A stretch of DNA of 62,662 nucleotides, from positions 1 through 62,662 of the forward strand of contig CADAEH010000014.1 in NCBI GenBank assembly GCA_902786855.1, written 5' to 3'. The notes under the pieces were generated by a model. That model was not told where the DNA came from. It saw nothing but the letters and a program-made list of their open reading frames with translations, and searched no databases. This DNA is from an uncultured Eubacteriales bacterium. Its GTDB lineage: Bacteria; Bacillota; Clostridia; Peptostreptococcales; Anaerovoracaceae. Numbering within the stretch: the first letter of the stretch is position 1; every line of letters begins with the position of its first letter. Both the position numbers and the translations under genes were made by a program. Positions 1 to 7,869 of this stretch are shown piece by piece.

Positions 1-88
1 CCGTGGGAGACTACCACGTTGATAGGTCAAAGGTGTAAGCACGGTAACGTGTTCAGCTGATTGATACTAATAGGTCGATAACTTGACC
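1..88 (+). rRNA. 23S ribosomal RNA, 3' end (partial)
   Basis: This is the last part of a 23S rRNA gene that enters from the left edge. The segment GTACTAATAGGTCGA-like (here GATACTAATAGGTCGATAA at 64-82) followed by ACTTGACC is the conserved 3' terminus of bacterial 23S rRNA. The end at 88 is set by the usual closing ACTTGACC and could be off by a few bases. It is followed after about 60 bases by the 5S gene, the normal 16S-23S-5S order. Confidence 0.93.
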
Positions 89-149
89 AGATGGTTTTGG
101 AAGCTTGAGTGTTATTCAATTTTGAGGGTGCGAACCTTCAGAAGAAAAT

Positions 150-263
<114 letters not shown>

Positions 264-282
264 TTTTTTCTTTTGTCAATAA

Positions 283-317
283 AAGTGTCAGGTGAGAGAT
301 CTTGCCTGACACTTTTT
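283..317 (+). terminator. rRNA operon terminator
   Basis: AAAGTGTCAGG at 282-292 pairs with CCTGACACTTT at 305-315 and the 3' arm runs into a T stretch. It lies 20 bases after the 5S gene, so it ends the rRNA transcript. The stretch from here to 513 holds no gene; a TTGACA at 384-389 lacks a well spaced -10 box. Confidence 0.85.
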
Positions 318-513
318 GTTCATGTGGTCATTATGTATTTTTTCTGTACAATTGGTAAGCTTGCACTGGATTTAGAACATGATTTGACATATTCTTCCTT
401 AACAATTATTCACAAAACCATCACAGTGGTGATAAAATGTGACTAATATTGGAGGCGTGTGTTCTCCGTGTTGTGATGATATAAAATATATCTGACTAAG
501 AGAGGGAAAAGAT

Positions 514-2673
514 ATGAAAAAAGGATTAAGTGTTCTTCTCATCGCAGCAGCACTCTTCGGATTTTATGGCGGTGCCATCAATCTGAACGACGTTCTTGCT
601 TGCAAAGATTATTGGGAAATAAAAGGTGAGGAGTCTACAGCTGACATGAACAAACTGGAAGACGGACTCAACCAGTTAAAAGAAAACGAGCAGGCATATC
701 TCGATGGTGTCGATGCACTTGCAGATGGTGAACAGGCACTTGCAGATGGTGAAGTTGCACTCGCACAGGGCCGCAGGACTCTTGCTAAGGGTGAAGCAGA
801 TTATGCCGCAGCTCCTGGTAAGCTCAAGAAAGGTAAAAAAGACCTTTCAGATATTACCAGACTGATCAATGGTCTCAACAAGGCTAACAAGTCGTTCAAT
901 GACTATTCTGTCGGAGATGATGGCAAAAAAGGTCCATCATGGAAAAAGGGCTTCGAAGCAAAAGCTTCCAAGGCAGACTTTTCCGATGCAGGTCTCAAGC
1001 AGGCTAAAGGTGTGATCGAATCAACTGTTAAGAACAAGGCAAATGATGTTGCACTTATTGAGACAGTAGCTAAGGTCGAGCCTGGTACTATACTGAAGCA
1101 GATCAATGCAGCATCGAAGAGCGGTCAGGAGTACAAAGAATTCGATAAGGCTATGCAGAATGCAAGCAAAACTTTCGGATCAGCTATAGCTACTCTTAAA
1201 GCTTTCTCTGCACTTGCAAAAAGTAAAGCCAGCGATCTTGGCGGCGCTGCTTCTCAGATCGCTGCAGCTCCGGATTCCGCTAAAAATCTGAATGCGGCTC
1301 AGATGAAAGGCGCAATGTCTAAGATGGAGGCAGGAGTTAAACAGGCTACTGCAGCTATGGGCGGTATCGACATAAAGGGTATGTCGGAAGATGAACTCAA
1401 AGCACTCGTTGCTCAGGTACCGGCACTCAAGGACACTATTACATCATATATCGGTCTGAAAAAGCTCCTTGCAGGAAGATCTGAGATCCTGAGTCAGCTT
1501 AATTCTTTCATGGGTCAGGCCGGCGCATATCTGCCAATGATAGAAAAACTGAATGCAGATGCTTATAAAGCAATCATGGCAGATGTAAATACACTTACAA
1601 AAACTGATGCATCAAATGCAGCTTTCGCAGCAGCTCTCAGCAATACTCCTTCCGGAAGCAATCCGGTACCGGGTCTTGCTCAGTGCTTAAGAGGCATTGC
1701 AGAAGTGCTTGATGAAAAGATTCAGGAAGCACAGTCCAGCAGGGACAGCTTTGATGCATGGGATGCTGGATATAAGCAGCTCAAGGCTGGTCAGGAACAG
1801 CTTGCTGATCAGGATGAAGGACTTCCATATGCGTTCCAGCAGATGAGGTCCAACAGCACACTGAGGAAGGCTCTGAAGAAGAGCGTTCCTGGCGCTTATG
1901 CTAAGCTTGCTAAGTATACAGGTAACAGACTTGCAGCTGATGATATGGATGATTTTGATGATGATATGCATGAAATCACATCCATGCTCAAGAAGATCAT
2001 GCCGGTACTCCGCAAAGTAAAGGCCGACGGACAGAAGAAATACAATCAGGGCCTCAAGGATTACAAGGCTGCTCCGGGCAAACTGGCTGCTGGAAGAGCA
2101 CAGCTTGCTGAAGGCGAGAGGACACTCATTGACGGACGCAAACAGCTTGCAGATGGTAAAGCAAAGCTTGGTGAGTACGAAGACGGCGAACAGCAGGTAA
2201 GAGATGGTCTCGCTACACTGATGGGAACAGCTCCGGACGGCGGACTTGCATCCATTCTTGAAAGACGTAATGGAGACGATGACTTCGATAATGGAGACGG
2301 TCACCTTGAACTCGCTGAGGGACTTGATGCTGTAGAGGTCGGCAGAGGATACCAGAGTGATTCAGGTGAGCTTATCACTAAGGAGCTTACTAACAGAGCA
2401 GTTGGAACAGGTCTGGGTCTGGGTGCAGGCGCACTTGCATTACTTGCCGGATTCCTCTCATTCATCAAGAAGAATAAGGCTGCAGGAATATCTGCACTTG
2501 CTTCTGCAGTAGCTGGTGCTGTAGCGATCGGCGTAGGCATGAAAGCAGGTATGGAGTTCTCGAATATTGCAGGATCGCATGGAGCTGGAATGGCACAGAT
2601 CGCGGTTGGTGTGCTCGCAGCGGTTGCGATCGTACATGCAATCGTTCATTTCACAGCAAAGAAAGATGCATAA
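514..2673 (+). CDS. Membrane-anchored coiled-coil repeat protein, unknown function
   Basis: A 719-residue protein with an N-terminal hydrophobic segment (residues about 4-22, anchor or signal), a long Ala/Lys/Leu-rich helical body and three C-terminal hydrophobic segments (about 628-650, 657-680, 691-714). Two blocks of a 7-residue repeat of the form LADGEQA/LAEGERT lie near residues 60-112 and 510-560; each contains the motif AAPGKL, so the ends of the body look like copies of one another. Such L..G heptads occur in YhgE/Pip-type and other surface-spanning proteins, but I do not recognise the family. The start is ATG 514 behind AGAGAGGGAAAAG. It stands alone after the rRNA operon. Confidence 0.8.
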   Translation: MKKGLSVLLIAAALFGFYGGAINLNDVLACKDYWEIKGEESTADMNKLEDGLNQLKENEQAYLDGVDALADGEQALADGEVALAQGRRTLAKGEADYAAAPGKLKKGKKDLSDITRLINGLNKANKSFNDYSVGDDGKKGPSWKKGFEAKASKADFSDAGLKQAKGVIESTVKNKANDVALIETVAKVEPGTILKQINAASKSGQEYKEFDKAMQNASKTFGSAIATLKAFSALAKSKASDLGGAASQIAAAPDSAKNLNAAQMKGAMSKMEAGVKQATAAMGGIDIKGMSEDELKALVAQVPALKDTITSYIGLKKLLAGRSEILSQLNSFMGQAGAYLPMIEKLNADAYKAIMADVNTLTKTDASNAAFAAALSNTPSGSNPVPGLAQCLRGIAEVLDEKIQEAQSSRDSFDAWDAGYKQLKAGQEQLADQDEGLPYAFQQMRSNSTLRKALKKSVPGAYAKLAKYTGNRLAADDMDDFDDDMHEITSMLKKIMPVLRKVKADGQKKYNQGLKDYKAAPGKLAAGRAQLAEGERTLIDGRKQLADGKAKLGEYEDGEQQVRDGLATLMGTAPDGGLASILERRNGDDDFDNGDGHLELAEGLDAVEVGRGYQSDSGELITKELTNRAVGTGLGLGAGALALLAGFLSFIKKNKAAGISALASAVAGAVAIGVGMKAGMEFSNIAGSHGAGMAQIAVGVLAAVAIVHAIVHFTAKKDA

Positions 2674-2742
2674 TACAGTCGGATCTTTCTGGGGAACTGT
2701 GAAAACTGCACTTATAACTGCGTAAGTTAACAACACATCAAA

Positions 2743-2777
2743 GGGGAAGGCGGAATATGTATAAAAATCGCCTTCCC
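2743..2777 (+). terminator. Hairpin after the coiled-coil gene
   Basis: GGGAAGGCG at 2744-2752 pairs with CGCCTTCCC at 2769-2777. The tail (TATTAGTTT) is only moderately T-rich, so termination is likely but not certain. Confidence 0.6.
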
Positions 2778-2870
2778 TATTAGTTTACACGTTTTGCAGG
2801 ACTTTTCTGCACATCAGTCCTGCGATGGATATGAATACGTTGTTCTGTGCTGAAAAGAAGGTATCAGCTT

Positions 2871-3746
2871 ATGGACGGGGATAAGATAAAGTTCAAAAGA
2901 TGGCCGGAAGCTCTGATAGTGCTGCAGTCGGTCATATACGGCTTCGGTGATCCGATATCCAAGATCGCATTCGAGGTGACGCCGGTCTACACAATGATGA
3001 CGGTGAGATATTTGATTGCCTTTGCTGTCTGCTTTATGCTGTTCCGCAAACGTGTGGTAAAGACCGTTAAGACAGTACCGGCCAAAGCATGGCTGATACC
3101 TGGACTATGCATGGGGCTTTATTATCTTCTTAACAATGTTGCACTCTCGATCACTGATGCTACATCTGTGGCATTTCTCAGATCCCTGTCCGTAGTTATT
3201 ACACCTGCATTTGCTTTTCTTATATACAGGACCCATTACAAATGGCAGATCATCCTTATACAGGTGCTTGTGCTGCCCGGAATGTATTTGCTGTGTGTAA
3301 GGGGAGGACTGTCCGGATTTGGCATAGGTGAAATGATAACACTTATAGCTGCAGCTATGGCAGCGGGTTCTCTCGTATTCAGCAAGAATTATCTTGAAAT
3401 GGTAGACCCGGCCAGTATGACGGTACTTCAGGCCGGCTGCTCGGCAGCTCTTGCACTTATAGGCTGCTTCTTCGTAGAAGGCGGCATACACCTTGAGAAT
3501 ACGACGGGTACCGCATGGCTGATCATTCTGTATCTCGCCATCACATGCACATTCCTCGGCTACCTGATGCAAAACCTTGCTCTGACCAGGATATCCGAGC
3601 GCACGGTAGCTCTGCTGCAGAGCCTGTGTCCGGTAATGACAGCAATATTCGCATTTTTTCTGCTGGGAGAGCGTCTGACTCCTGCAGGTATTGCAGGTGC
3701 ACTGATAATAGTTGCATGTGTAACCGCCGGAGCCGCATTAGAATAA
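2871..3746 (+). CDS. EamA/DMT-family transporter
   Basis: A predicted drug/metabolite exporter of the inner membrane, about 291 residues, with ten hydrophobic segments in two five-helix halves, the usual EamA duplication. The C-terminal half ends in the typical LLGERLTPAGIAGALIIVA stretch, where the conserved Glu follows a Gly in LLGE. A start at ATG 2871 is chosen because AAGAAGG sits 9 bases upstream; an in-frame GTG at 2847 has no ribosome binding site. Substrate cannot be inferred. It is monocistronic, between two hairpins upstream and terminators downstream. Confidence 0.88.
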   Translation: MDGDKIKFKRWPEALIVLQSVIYGFGDPISKIAFEVTPVYTMMTVRYLIAFAVCFMLFRKRVVKTVKTVPAKAWLIPGLCMGLYYLLNNVALSITDATSVAFLRSLSVVITPAFAFLIYRTHYKWQIILIQVLVLPGMYLLCVRGGLSGFGIGEMITLIAAAMAAGSLVFSKNYLEMVDPASMTVLQAGCSAALALIGCFFVEGGIHLENTTGTAWLIILYLAITCTFLGYLMQNLALTRISERTVALLQSLCPVMTAIFAFFLLGERLTPAGIAGALIIVACVTAGAALE

Positions 3747-3804
3747 CTTCCGTTCTTAAAAGATTTGCAGCTTCCATGCAAATGCAACCGGATTTTTAAA
3801 CCGG

Positions 3805-3835
3805 CTTTCTGTCAAAGGAATTGTTTGACAGAAAG
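3805..3835 (+). repeat. Hairpin, first of a tandem pair
   Basis: CTTTCTGTCAAA at 3805-3816 pairs with TTTGACAGAAAG at 3824-3835. No T tract follows directly, but the second hairpin does have one; the two share the TGTCAAA/TTTGACA core. Confidence 0.6.
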
Positions 3836-3838
3836 AAC

Positions 3839-3873
3839 AAAGCGTGTCAAATAAAATGTTTGACACGCTTTTT
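3839..3873 (+). terminator. Terminator of the DMT transporter gene
   Basis: AAGCGTGTCAAA pairs with TTTGACACGCTT across a short ATAAAATG-type loop and runs into TTTTT. Its 3' arm also contains the -35 hexamer of the next promoter. Confidence 0.88.
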
Positions 3874-3888
3874 CGATTGTGTTATCTT
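3860..3888 (+). promoter_or_regulatory. Promoter of the ylxM-ffh operon
   Basis: TTGACA at 3860-3865, 17-base spacer, TATCTT at 3883-3888. The -35 box lies inside the 3' arm of the preceding terminator, so terminator and promoter are physically merged. Confidence 0.65.
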
Positions 3889-3974
3889 ATAGCAGTGCGT
3901 AATAGGGGTTGCTGCGCTTTGTACTGAAATGGCGCATATAGACACCTGATCAGCACATGAAGGGTGATGGCATT

Positions 3975-4376
3975 ATGGCTGGCAGCACGAAAAAGGGTAG
4001 TAAGAACAGCAGGAATACAGTTCCTGACATAGAGAACATCGAGTGGCAGAGTCTGCTGTATGACTTCTATGGCTCACTGCTTAAGGACAGCCAGAACGAA
4101 GTAATGGCCCTGTACCACGAGGACAACCTGAGTCTGTCAGAGATCGCTTCAGAACTCGGCATGAGTCGTCAGGCGGTTCATTACACACTCAAGAAGGCAG
4201 AGCGTGCACTCTGCGAATACGAGGAAAAGCTTGGACTCGTTGCCGGATACCATCGCGGGCAGGAGCTCGCTGCAAGAGCAAGGAACATAATAGAGAGCGG
4301 CATACAGGGCACATCTCATACGGACGGATCTGCCGCTGCGGAGTTGCTTTCAATAATAGATAAGCTGTCGGAATAG
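3975..4376 (+). CDS. ylxM: YlxM-family DNA-binding protein, SRP-associated
   Basis: A 133-residue helix-turn-helix protein of the UPF0122/YlxM family, which sits beside ffh in many Bacillota and is thought to modulate SRP gene expression or assembly. The segment LSLSEIASELGMSRQAVHYT (about residues 47-66) is a sigma-region-4-like helix-turn-helix. The ATG at 3975 is preferred over the in-frame ATG at 3957 because AAGGG lies about 10 bases before it; the upstream ATG has no ribosome binding site. It is first in an operon with ffh, 76 bases downstream. Confidence 0.85.
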   Translation: MAGSTKKGSKNSRNTVPDIENIEWQSLLYDFYGSLLKDSQNEVMALYHEDNLSLSEIASELGMSRQAVHYTLKKAERALCEYEEKLGLVAGYHRGQELAARARNIIESGIQGTSHTDGSAAAELLSIIDKLSE

Positions 4377-4452
4377 CATACGGTACATTGTCAACAGACG
4401 TTCAGGCCGAATGATTACCGGCATATGAGCTGAAATAATTTACGGAGAAGAT

Positions 4453-5796
4453 ATGGCATTCGAAGGACTTTCGGAAAAATTACAGAGCGCATTCAAAGAT
4501 CTCAAGGGCCAGGGTGTAGTCACTGAAAAGGATTTTGACAATGCGATGAGAGCGGTCAAGATGGCTTTGCTCGAAGCTGACGTCAACTTCAAGGTCGTCA
4601 AGGACTTTGTCGCCACCATCAAGGACAAAGCTCTGGGTGCAGGTGTCCTGAGCAGTCTCACACCGGACCAGATGGTCGTCAAGATCGTCAAGGATGAGAT
4701 GGTCGATATGATGGGAGGCACAGGCTCCAAGCTGACTTACTCACCGAGTGGATTCACGATCCTGATGCTGGTCGGTCTCCAGGGTACAGGTAAAACCACC
4801 ACAGCAGGTAAGCTCGCTTCATATCTCAAGCAGACAGGTAAGCACCCGATGCTTGCAGCATGCGACATCTACAGACCTGCTGCTATAGATCAGCTCGAGA
4901 TCGTGGGTAAAGCGGTCAAAACACCGGTCTATGTTGACAGAGAATCCCGCGATGTTGTAAAAATCGCCCAGGATGCGATCAAGGATGCTCAGAGAAAGGG
5001 CTGCAATGTTCTGATCGTCGATACAGCCGGACGTCTGCAGATCGATGAGCAGCTGATGGATGAGCTCAAGAGACTTAAGAAAGAAATAAGACCTCATGAG
5101 ATACTTCTCGTAGTCGATGCTCTTACCGGTCAGGACGCGGTCAATATCGCGAGTGGTTTCAACGATGCTCTCGGCGTTGACGGGATCATCATGACCAAGA
5201 TGGACGGTGATTCCAGAGGCGGTGCGGCACTGTCTGTCAAGGCTGTCACAGGCAAGCCTATCAAGTTCATGGGTACAGGCGAGAAATATAATGCACTTGA
5301 GCCGTTCCACCCTGACAGGATAGCTTCGAGGATACTCGGAATGGGAGACATAATGTCCCTCATCGAGCAGGCTGAGAATGCTTTTGACGAAGAAGAGTCA
5401 CGTAAGCTCGAAGAGAAGATCCGCAGGAACAAGTTCGACCTTGAAGACTTCCTCAACCAGATGAGGCAGATCAACAAGCTTGGCGGACTTGCCAAGATCA
5501 TAGACATGATCCCCGGTATCTCAGCAGCTGACAAGAAGAACATCGACCTCGAACAGGGTAGATCAGAGCTCAAAAAGATGGAAGCTATCATACTGTCCAT
5601 GACACCTGAGGAACGTCGCAGACCTAATATCCTCAATGCATCAAGGCGCAAGAGGATAGCTGCCGGTTCCGGTCAGACCGTGCAGTCAGTCAATCAGCTC
5701 ATCAAGAAGTATGAAGAGATGAAGAAAATGACCAAGATAATGGCTAATCCGAATTCCAAGAAGGCACGCGGTATGATGCGCAATCTCGGATTCTAA
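4453..5796 (+). CDS. ffh: Signal recognition particle GTPase Ffh
   Basis: The SRP54 protein binds 4.5S RNA and signal sequences of nascent membrane proteins and hands ribosomes to FtsY. In 447 residues it has the N domain (1-95), a G domain with P-loop GLQGTGKTTT near 108-117, DTAGRLQ near 190, TKMDGDSRGG near 247, and a Met-rich M domain (about 300-447) with the RNA-binding segment GSGQTVQSVNQLIKKY. Length is typical. The start is supported by GGAGAAG just upstream. It follows ylxM and precedes rpsP, a common gene order. Confidence 0.98.
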   Translation: MAFEGLSEKLQSAFKDLKGQGVVTEKDFDNAMRAVKMALLEADVNFKVVKDFVATIKDKALGAGVLSSLTPDQMVVKIVKDEMVDMMGGTGSKLTYSPSGFTILMLVGLQGTGKTTTAGKLASYLKQTGKHPMLAACDIYRPAAIDQLEIVGKAVKTPVYVDRESRDVVKIAQDAIKDAQRKGCNVLIVDTAGRLQIDEQLMDELKRLKKEIRPHEILLVVDALTGQDAVNIASGFNDALGVDGIIMTKMDGDSRGGAALSVKAVTGKPIKFMGTGEKYNALEPFHPDRIASRILGMGDIMSLIEQAENAFDEEESRKLEEKIRRNKFDLEDFLNQMRQINKLGGLAKIIDMIPGISAADKKNIDLEQGRSELKKMEAIILSMTPEERRRPNILNASRRKRIAAGSGQTVQSVNQLIKKYEEMKKMTKIMANPNSKKARGMMRNLGF

Positions 5797-5917
5797 ACAG
5801 TTATCAATTCCCTGATCACTCAATGCGCAGCATGCTTGTCTGCAGGCAGCGCGGGAACAGTGGATTTATAAAATAATAACAATTTCACATAAGAAAATTT
5901 AGGAGGAATAATTCATC

Positions 5918-6160
5918 ATGGTTAAGATCAGACTTAAGAGAATGGGAGCTCACAAGAAGCCTTTCTACAGAGTAGTTGTTGCAGATTCAAGAACACCTCG
6001 CAATGGTAAGTTCATCGAAGAGATCGGTACATACGATCCTCTGAAGAACCCTGCTGAGATCATCATCGACAACGAAGCAGCTAAGAAGTGGCTCGACAAC
6101 GGCGCACAGCCTACAGATACTGTAAGGGCTCTCCTCAAGAAGTCAGGCGCAATAGAGTAA
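5918..6160 (+). CDS. rpsP: 30S ribosomal protein S16
   Basis: An 80-residue full-length bS16, a small-subunit assembly protein that binds 16S rRNA. The N-terminus [20 protein letters not shown] is the family signature. AGGAGG lies 8-13 bases before ATG 5918. A 121-base leader separates it from ffh and holds an AT-rich stretch near 5868-5900 that may carry a promoter. It heads the rpsP-khpA-rimM-trmD group. Confidence 0.98.
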   Translation: MVKIRLKRMGAHKKPFYRVVVADSRTPRNGKFIEEIGTYDPLKNPAEIIIDNEAAKKWLDNGAQPTDTVRALLKKSGAIE

Positions 6161-6251
6161 TACTGTCACATATCCGCATATAATAATGCAGCCGCCCTTT
6201 ACAGAGCGACACTGTATTATGGTGGATGGAAAAATAGGAAGGAAACAAAGC

Positions 6252-6485
6252 ATGGGAAGCCTAGTTGAAGTAATTGCCAAAGCTCTTGTGTCCAAGCCTG
6301 ACGAAGTTAAAGTTACTGAAGAAACAGACGGCAAGGAGATCCTTGTCAAGCTGCAGGTAGCTGACGAAGATATCGGGAAGATCATCGGGAAGTCAGGCCG
6401 CATTGCCAAGGCGATCAGGACGGTAGTCAAGGCTGCAGCAATCAAGCAGAATCTCAGAGTAACGGTGGAGATCGTTGAAGAATAG
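6252..6485 (+). CDS. khpA: KH-domain RNA-binding protein KhpA
   Basis: A 77-residue single KH-domain protein (YlqC/KhpA) that binds RNA, usually with KhpB, and influences cell division and elongation in Gram-positive bacteria. The GxxG loop is visible as GKIIGKSGR near residues 44-52. ATG 6252 is chosen because AGGAAGG lies 9 bases upstream and homologues begin at this point; an in-frame ATG at 6186 would add residues with no KH similarity. Its 3' end overlaps the start of rimM by 11 bases. Confidence 0.93.
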   Translation: MGSLVEVIAKALVSKPDEVKVTEETDGKEILVKLQVADEDIGKIIGKSGRIAKAIRTVVKAAAIKQNLRVTVEIVEE

Positions 6486-7035
6486 AGAAACTGAAGAATT
6501 AGTAAATATAGGAAGGATCGGCAGCAGTGTCGGGCTCAGAGGCGAAGTCAGAGTCACACTGTATGCACAGGATTCAACCAATCTGAAGGAGGGCAAAGTC
6601 CTCCTTCTTAAGCATTCCGGAAAACCGGCAGTCGTAGGCTCGGCCGGATCAGGAGCGCGCGAACTGGAGTTGAAGTGTCTCGGTGTCAGGCTGCAGAAGG
6701 ACAGACCGGTCATAAAGCTTGAGAGCATCACCGACAGGAATGCAGCAGATGAACTGAGAGGCATGGAAGTATATATCCATGAGGATCAGCTTGATGAGCT
6801 TCCTGAAGGAGAACACTATGTCAGAGACATAATCGGCTACAAGGTCGTAGATCTCGCAAGCGATACTGAAATCGGGGTCCTCAGAGATGTGATACAGAAC
6901 ACAGCTCAGAGCATACTTGATGTCAGAACAGCAGATGGAAAGCAGGTGCTCATACCGGCTGTAGATGCATTTCTGCGCAGGTTCGATGATGAAAACAGGA
7001 TAATAGAAGTAGAACTTATCCCGGGATTCATATGA
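6475..7035 (+). CDS. rimM: Ribosome maturation factor RimM
   Basis: A 186-residue 16S rRNA processing factor that helps 30S head assembly by binding ribosomal protein S19. The N-terminal domain shows IGRIGSSVGLRGEVRV (about 12-27) and a C-terminal PRC-barrel runs from about 100 to 180 ending in ELIPGFI. It has a TTG start at 6475, with GGTGGAG a few bases upstream inside khpA; no usable ATG exists before the conserved region. Start overlap with khpA and ATGA overlap with trmD indicate translational coupling. Confidence 0.95.
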   Translation: MKNRETEELVNIGRIGSSVGLRGEVRVTLYAQDSTNLKEGKVLLLKHSGKPAVVGSAGSGARELELKCLGVRLQKDRPVIKLESITDRNAADELRGMEVYIHEDQLDELPEGEHYVRDIIGYKVVDLASDTEIGVLRDVIQNTAQSILDVRTADGKQVLIPAVDAFLRRFDDENRIIEVELIPGFI

Positions 7036-7763
7036 AGGTAAATATACTGACTATCTTTCCCGAGATGTTCGCGCCTCTTCGGCAGAGCATGCTCGGAAGA
7101 GCGATAGACAACGGAATACTCGAGATCAGTGTGACTGATATCAGAGACTACACTCTGGACAAGCACAACCGCGTCGATGACACTCCGTACGGAGGCGGCG
7201 CAGGCATGGTGATGCAGGTGCAGCCCGTTTTGGATGCGTTCAGAGGAAGCGGCTGCGGCGGACAGGTCATATACATGTCTCCGCGCGGTGAGATGCTGTC
7301 GGGAGAACTCGCCCGGGAGATCGCTGCTATGCCTGAGATCACTATACTCTGCGGACATTATGAGGGTGTTGATCAGAGAGCGCTTGATGCTCTTAAGGCC
7401 AGAGAGATATCCATAGGCGATTATGTGCTGACAGGCGGAGAACTTCCTGCTATGGTGCTGATCGATACGGTGGCAAGGTTTATTGATGGTGTACTCTCAA
7501 GCGATGAGTCTGTGATGGATGAATCGGTCTATTCAGGACTTCTTGAGTATCCGCAGTATTCAAAGCCAAGAGAGTATGAGGGTATGGAGGTACCGGCTGT
7601 TCTCCTGTCGGGCAATCATCAGGAGATCGCCAGATGGCGCTGGAAACAGTCTCTCGAGCTGACGGCAGAGAGAAGACCGGACATGATGGAAGAGTATCTG
7701 AAGCAGCCTCGCCAGCTCACAAGAAGAGAAAAAGAAGTGCTTGAACAGTACCGGAAACGATAG
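7032..7763 (+). CDS. trmD: tRNA (guanine-N1)-methyltransferase TrmD
   Basis: This enzyme methylates G37 of tRNAs with S-adenosylmethionine and prevents +1 frameshifting. It has 243 residues, normal length, beginning MKVNILTIFPEMFAPL. The trefoil-knot motifs DDTPYGGGAGMVMQ (about 50-63), LCGHYEGVDQRA (about 112-123) and IGDYVLTGGELPAM are present. The ATG overlaps the rimM stop as ATGA. The usual following gene, rplS, is absent; a terminator and a new promoter come next. Confidence 0.98.
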   Translation: MKVNILTIFPEMFAPLRQSMLGRAIDNGILEISVTDIRDYTLDKHNRVDDTPYGGGAGMVMQVQPVLDAFRGSGCGGQVIYMSPRGEMLSGELAREIAAMPEITILCGHYEGVDQRALDALKAREISIGDYVLTGGELPAMVLIDTVARFIDGVLSSDESVMDESVYSGLLEYPQYSKPREYEGMEVPAVLLSGNHQEIARWRWKQSLELTAERRPDMMEEYLKQPRQLTRREKEVLEQYRKR

Positions 7764-7804
7764 TAAAGTGTACTTTACATAGCACAAAATATAGTTATTT
7801 TGAC

Positions 7805-7843
7805 AGCCCGTGGTAAATACATATTGTACTCATGGGCTTTTCT
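7805..7843 (+). terminator. Terminator after trmD
   Basis: AGCCCGTG at 7805-7812 pairs with CATGGGCT at 7831-7838 (one G-U pair), followed by TTTTCT. The promoter for the next gene is embedded in and just after it. Confidence 0.65.
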
Positions 7844-7853
7844 ATTGTATAAT
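7824..7853 (+). promoter_or_regulatory. Promoter of the HlyD-like/yggS/sepF group
   Basis: TTGTAC at 7824-7829, 18-base spacer, perfect TATAAT at 7848-7853. A transcript would start near 7860, about 10 bases before the ATG pair at 7870/7873. A second candidate, TTGACA at 7800 with TATTGT at 7822, overlaps the terminator. Confidence 0.65.
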
Positions 7854-7869
7854 TCAACGAAGAGGGCCC

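Noticed and set aside
1687-2304. A 205-codon minus-strand frame inside the coiled-coil gene
   Set aside because: It is antisense to a repetitive, biased sequence, and its Ser/Phe/Cys-rich composition is typical of a shadow.
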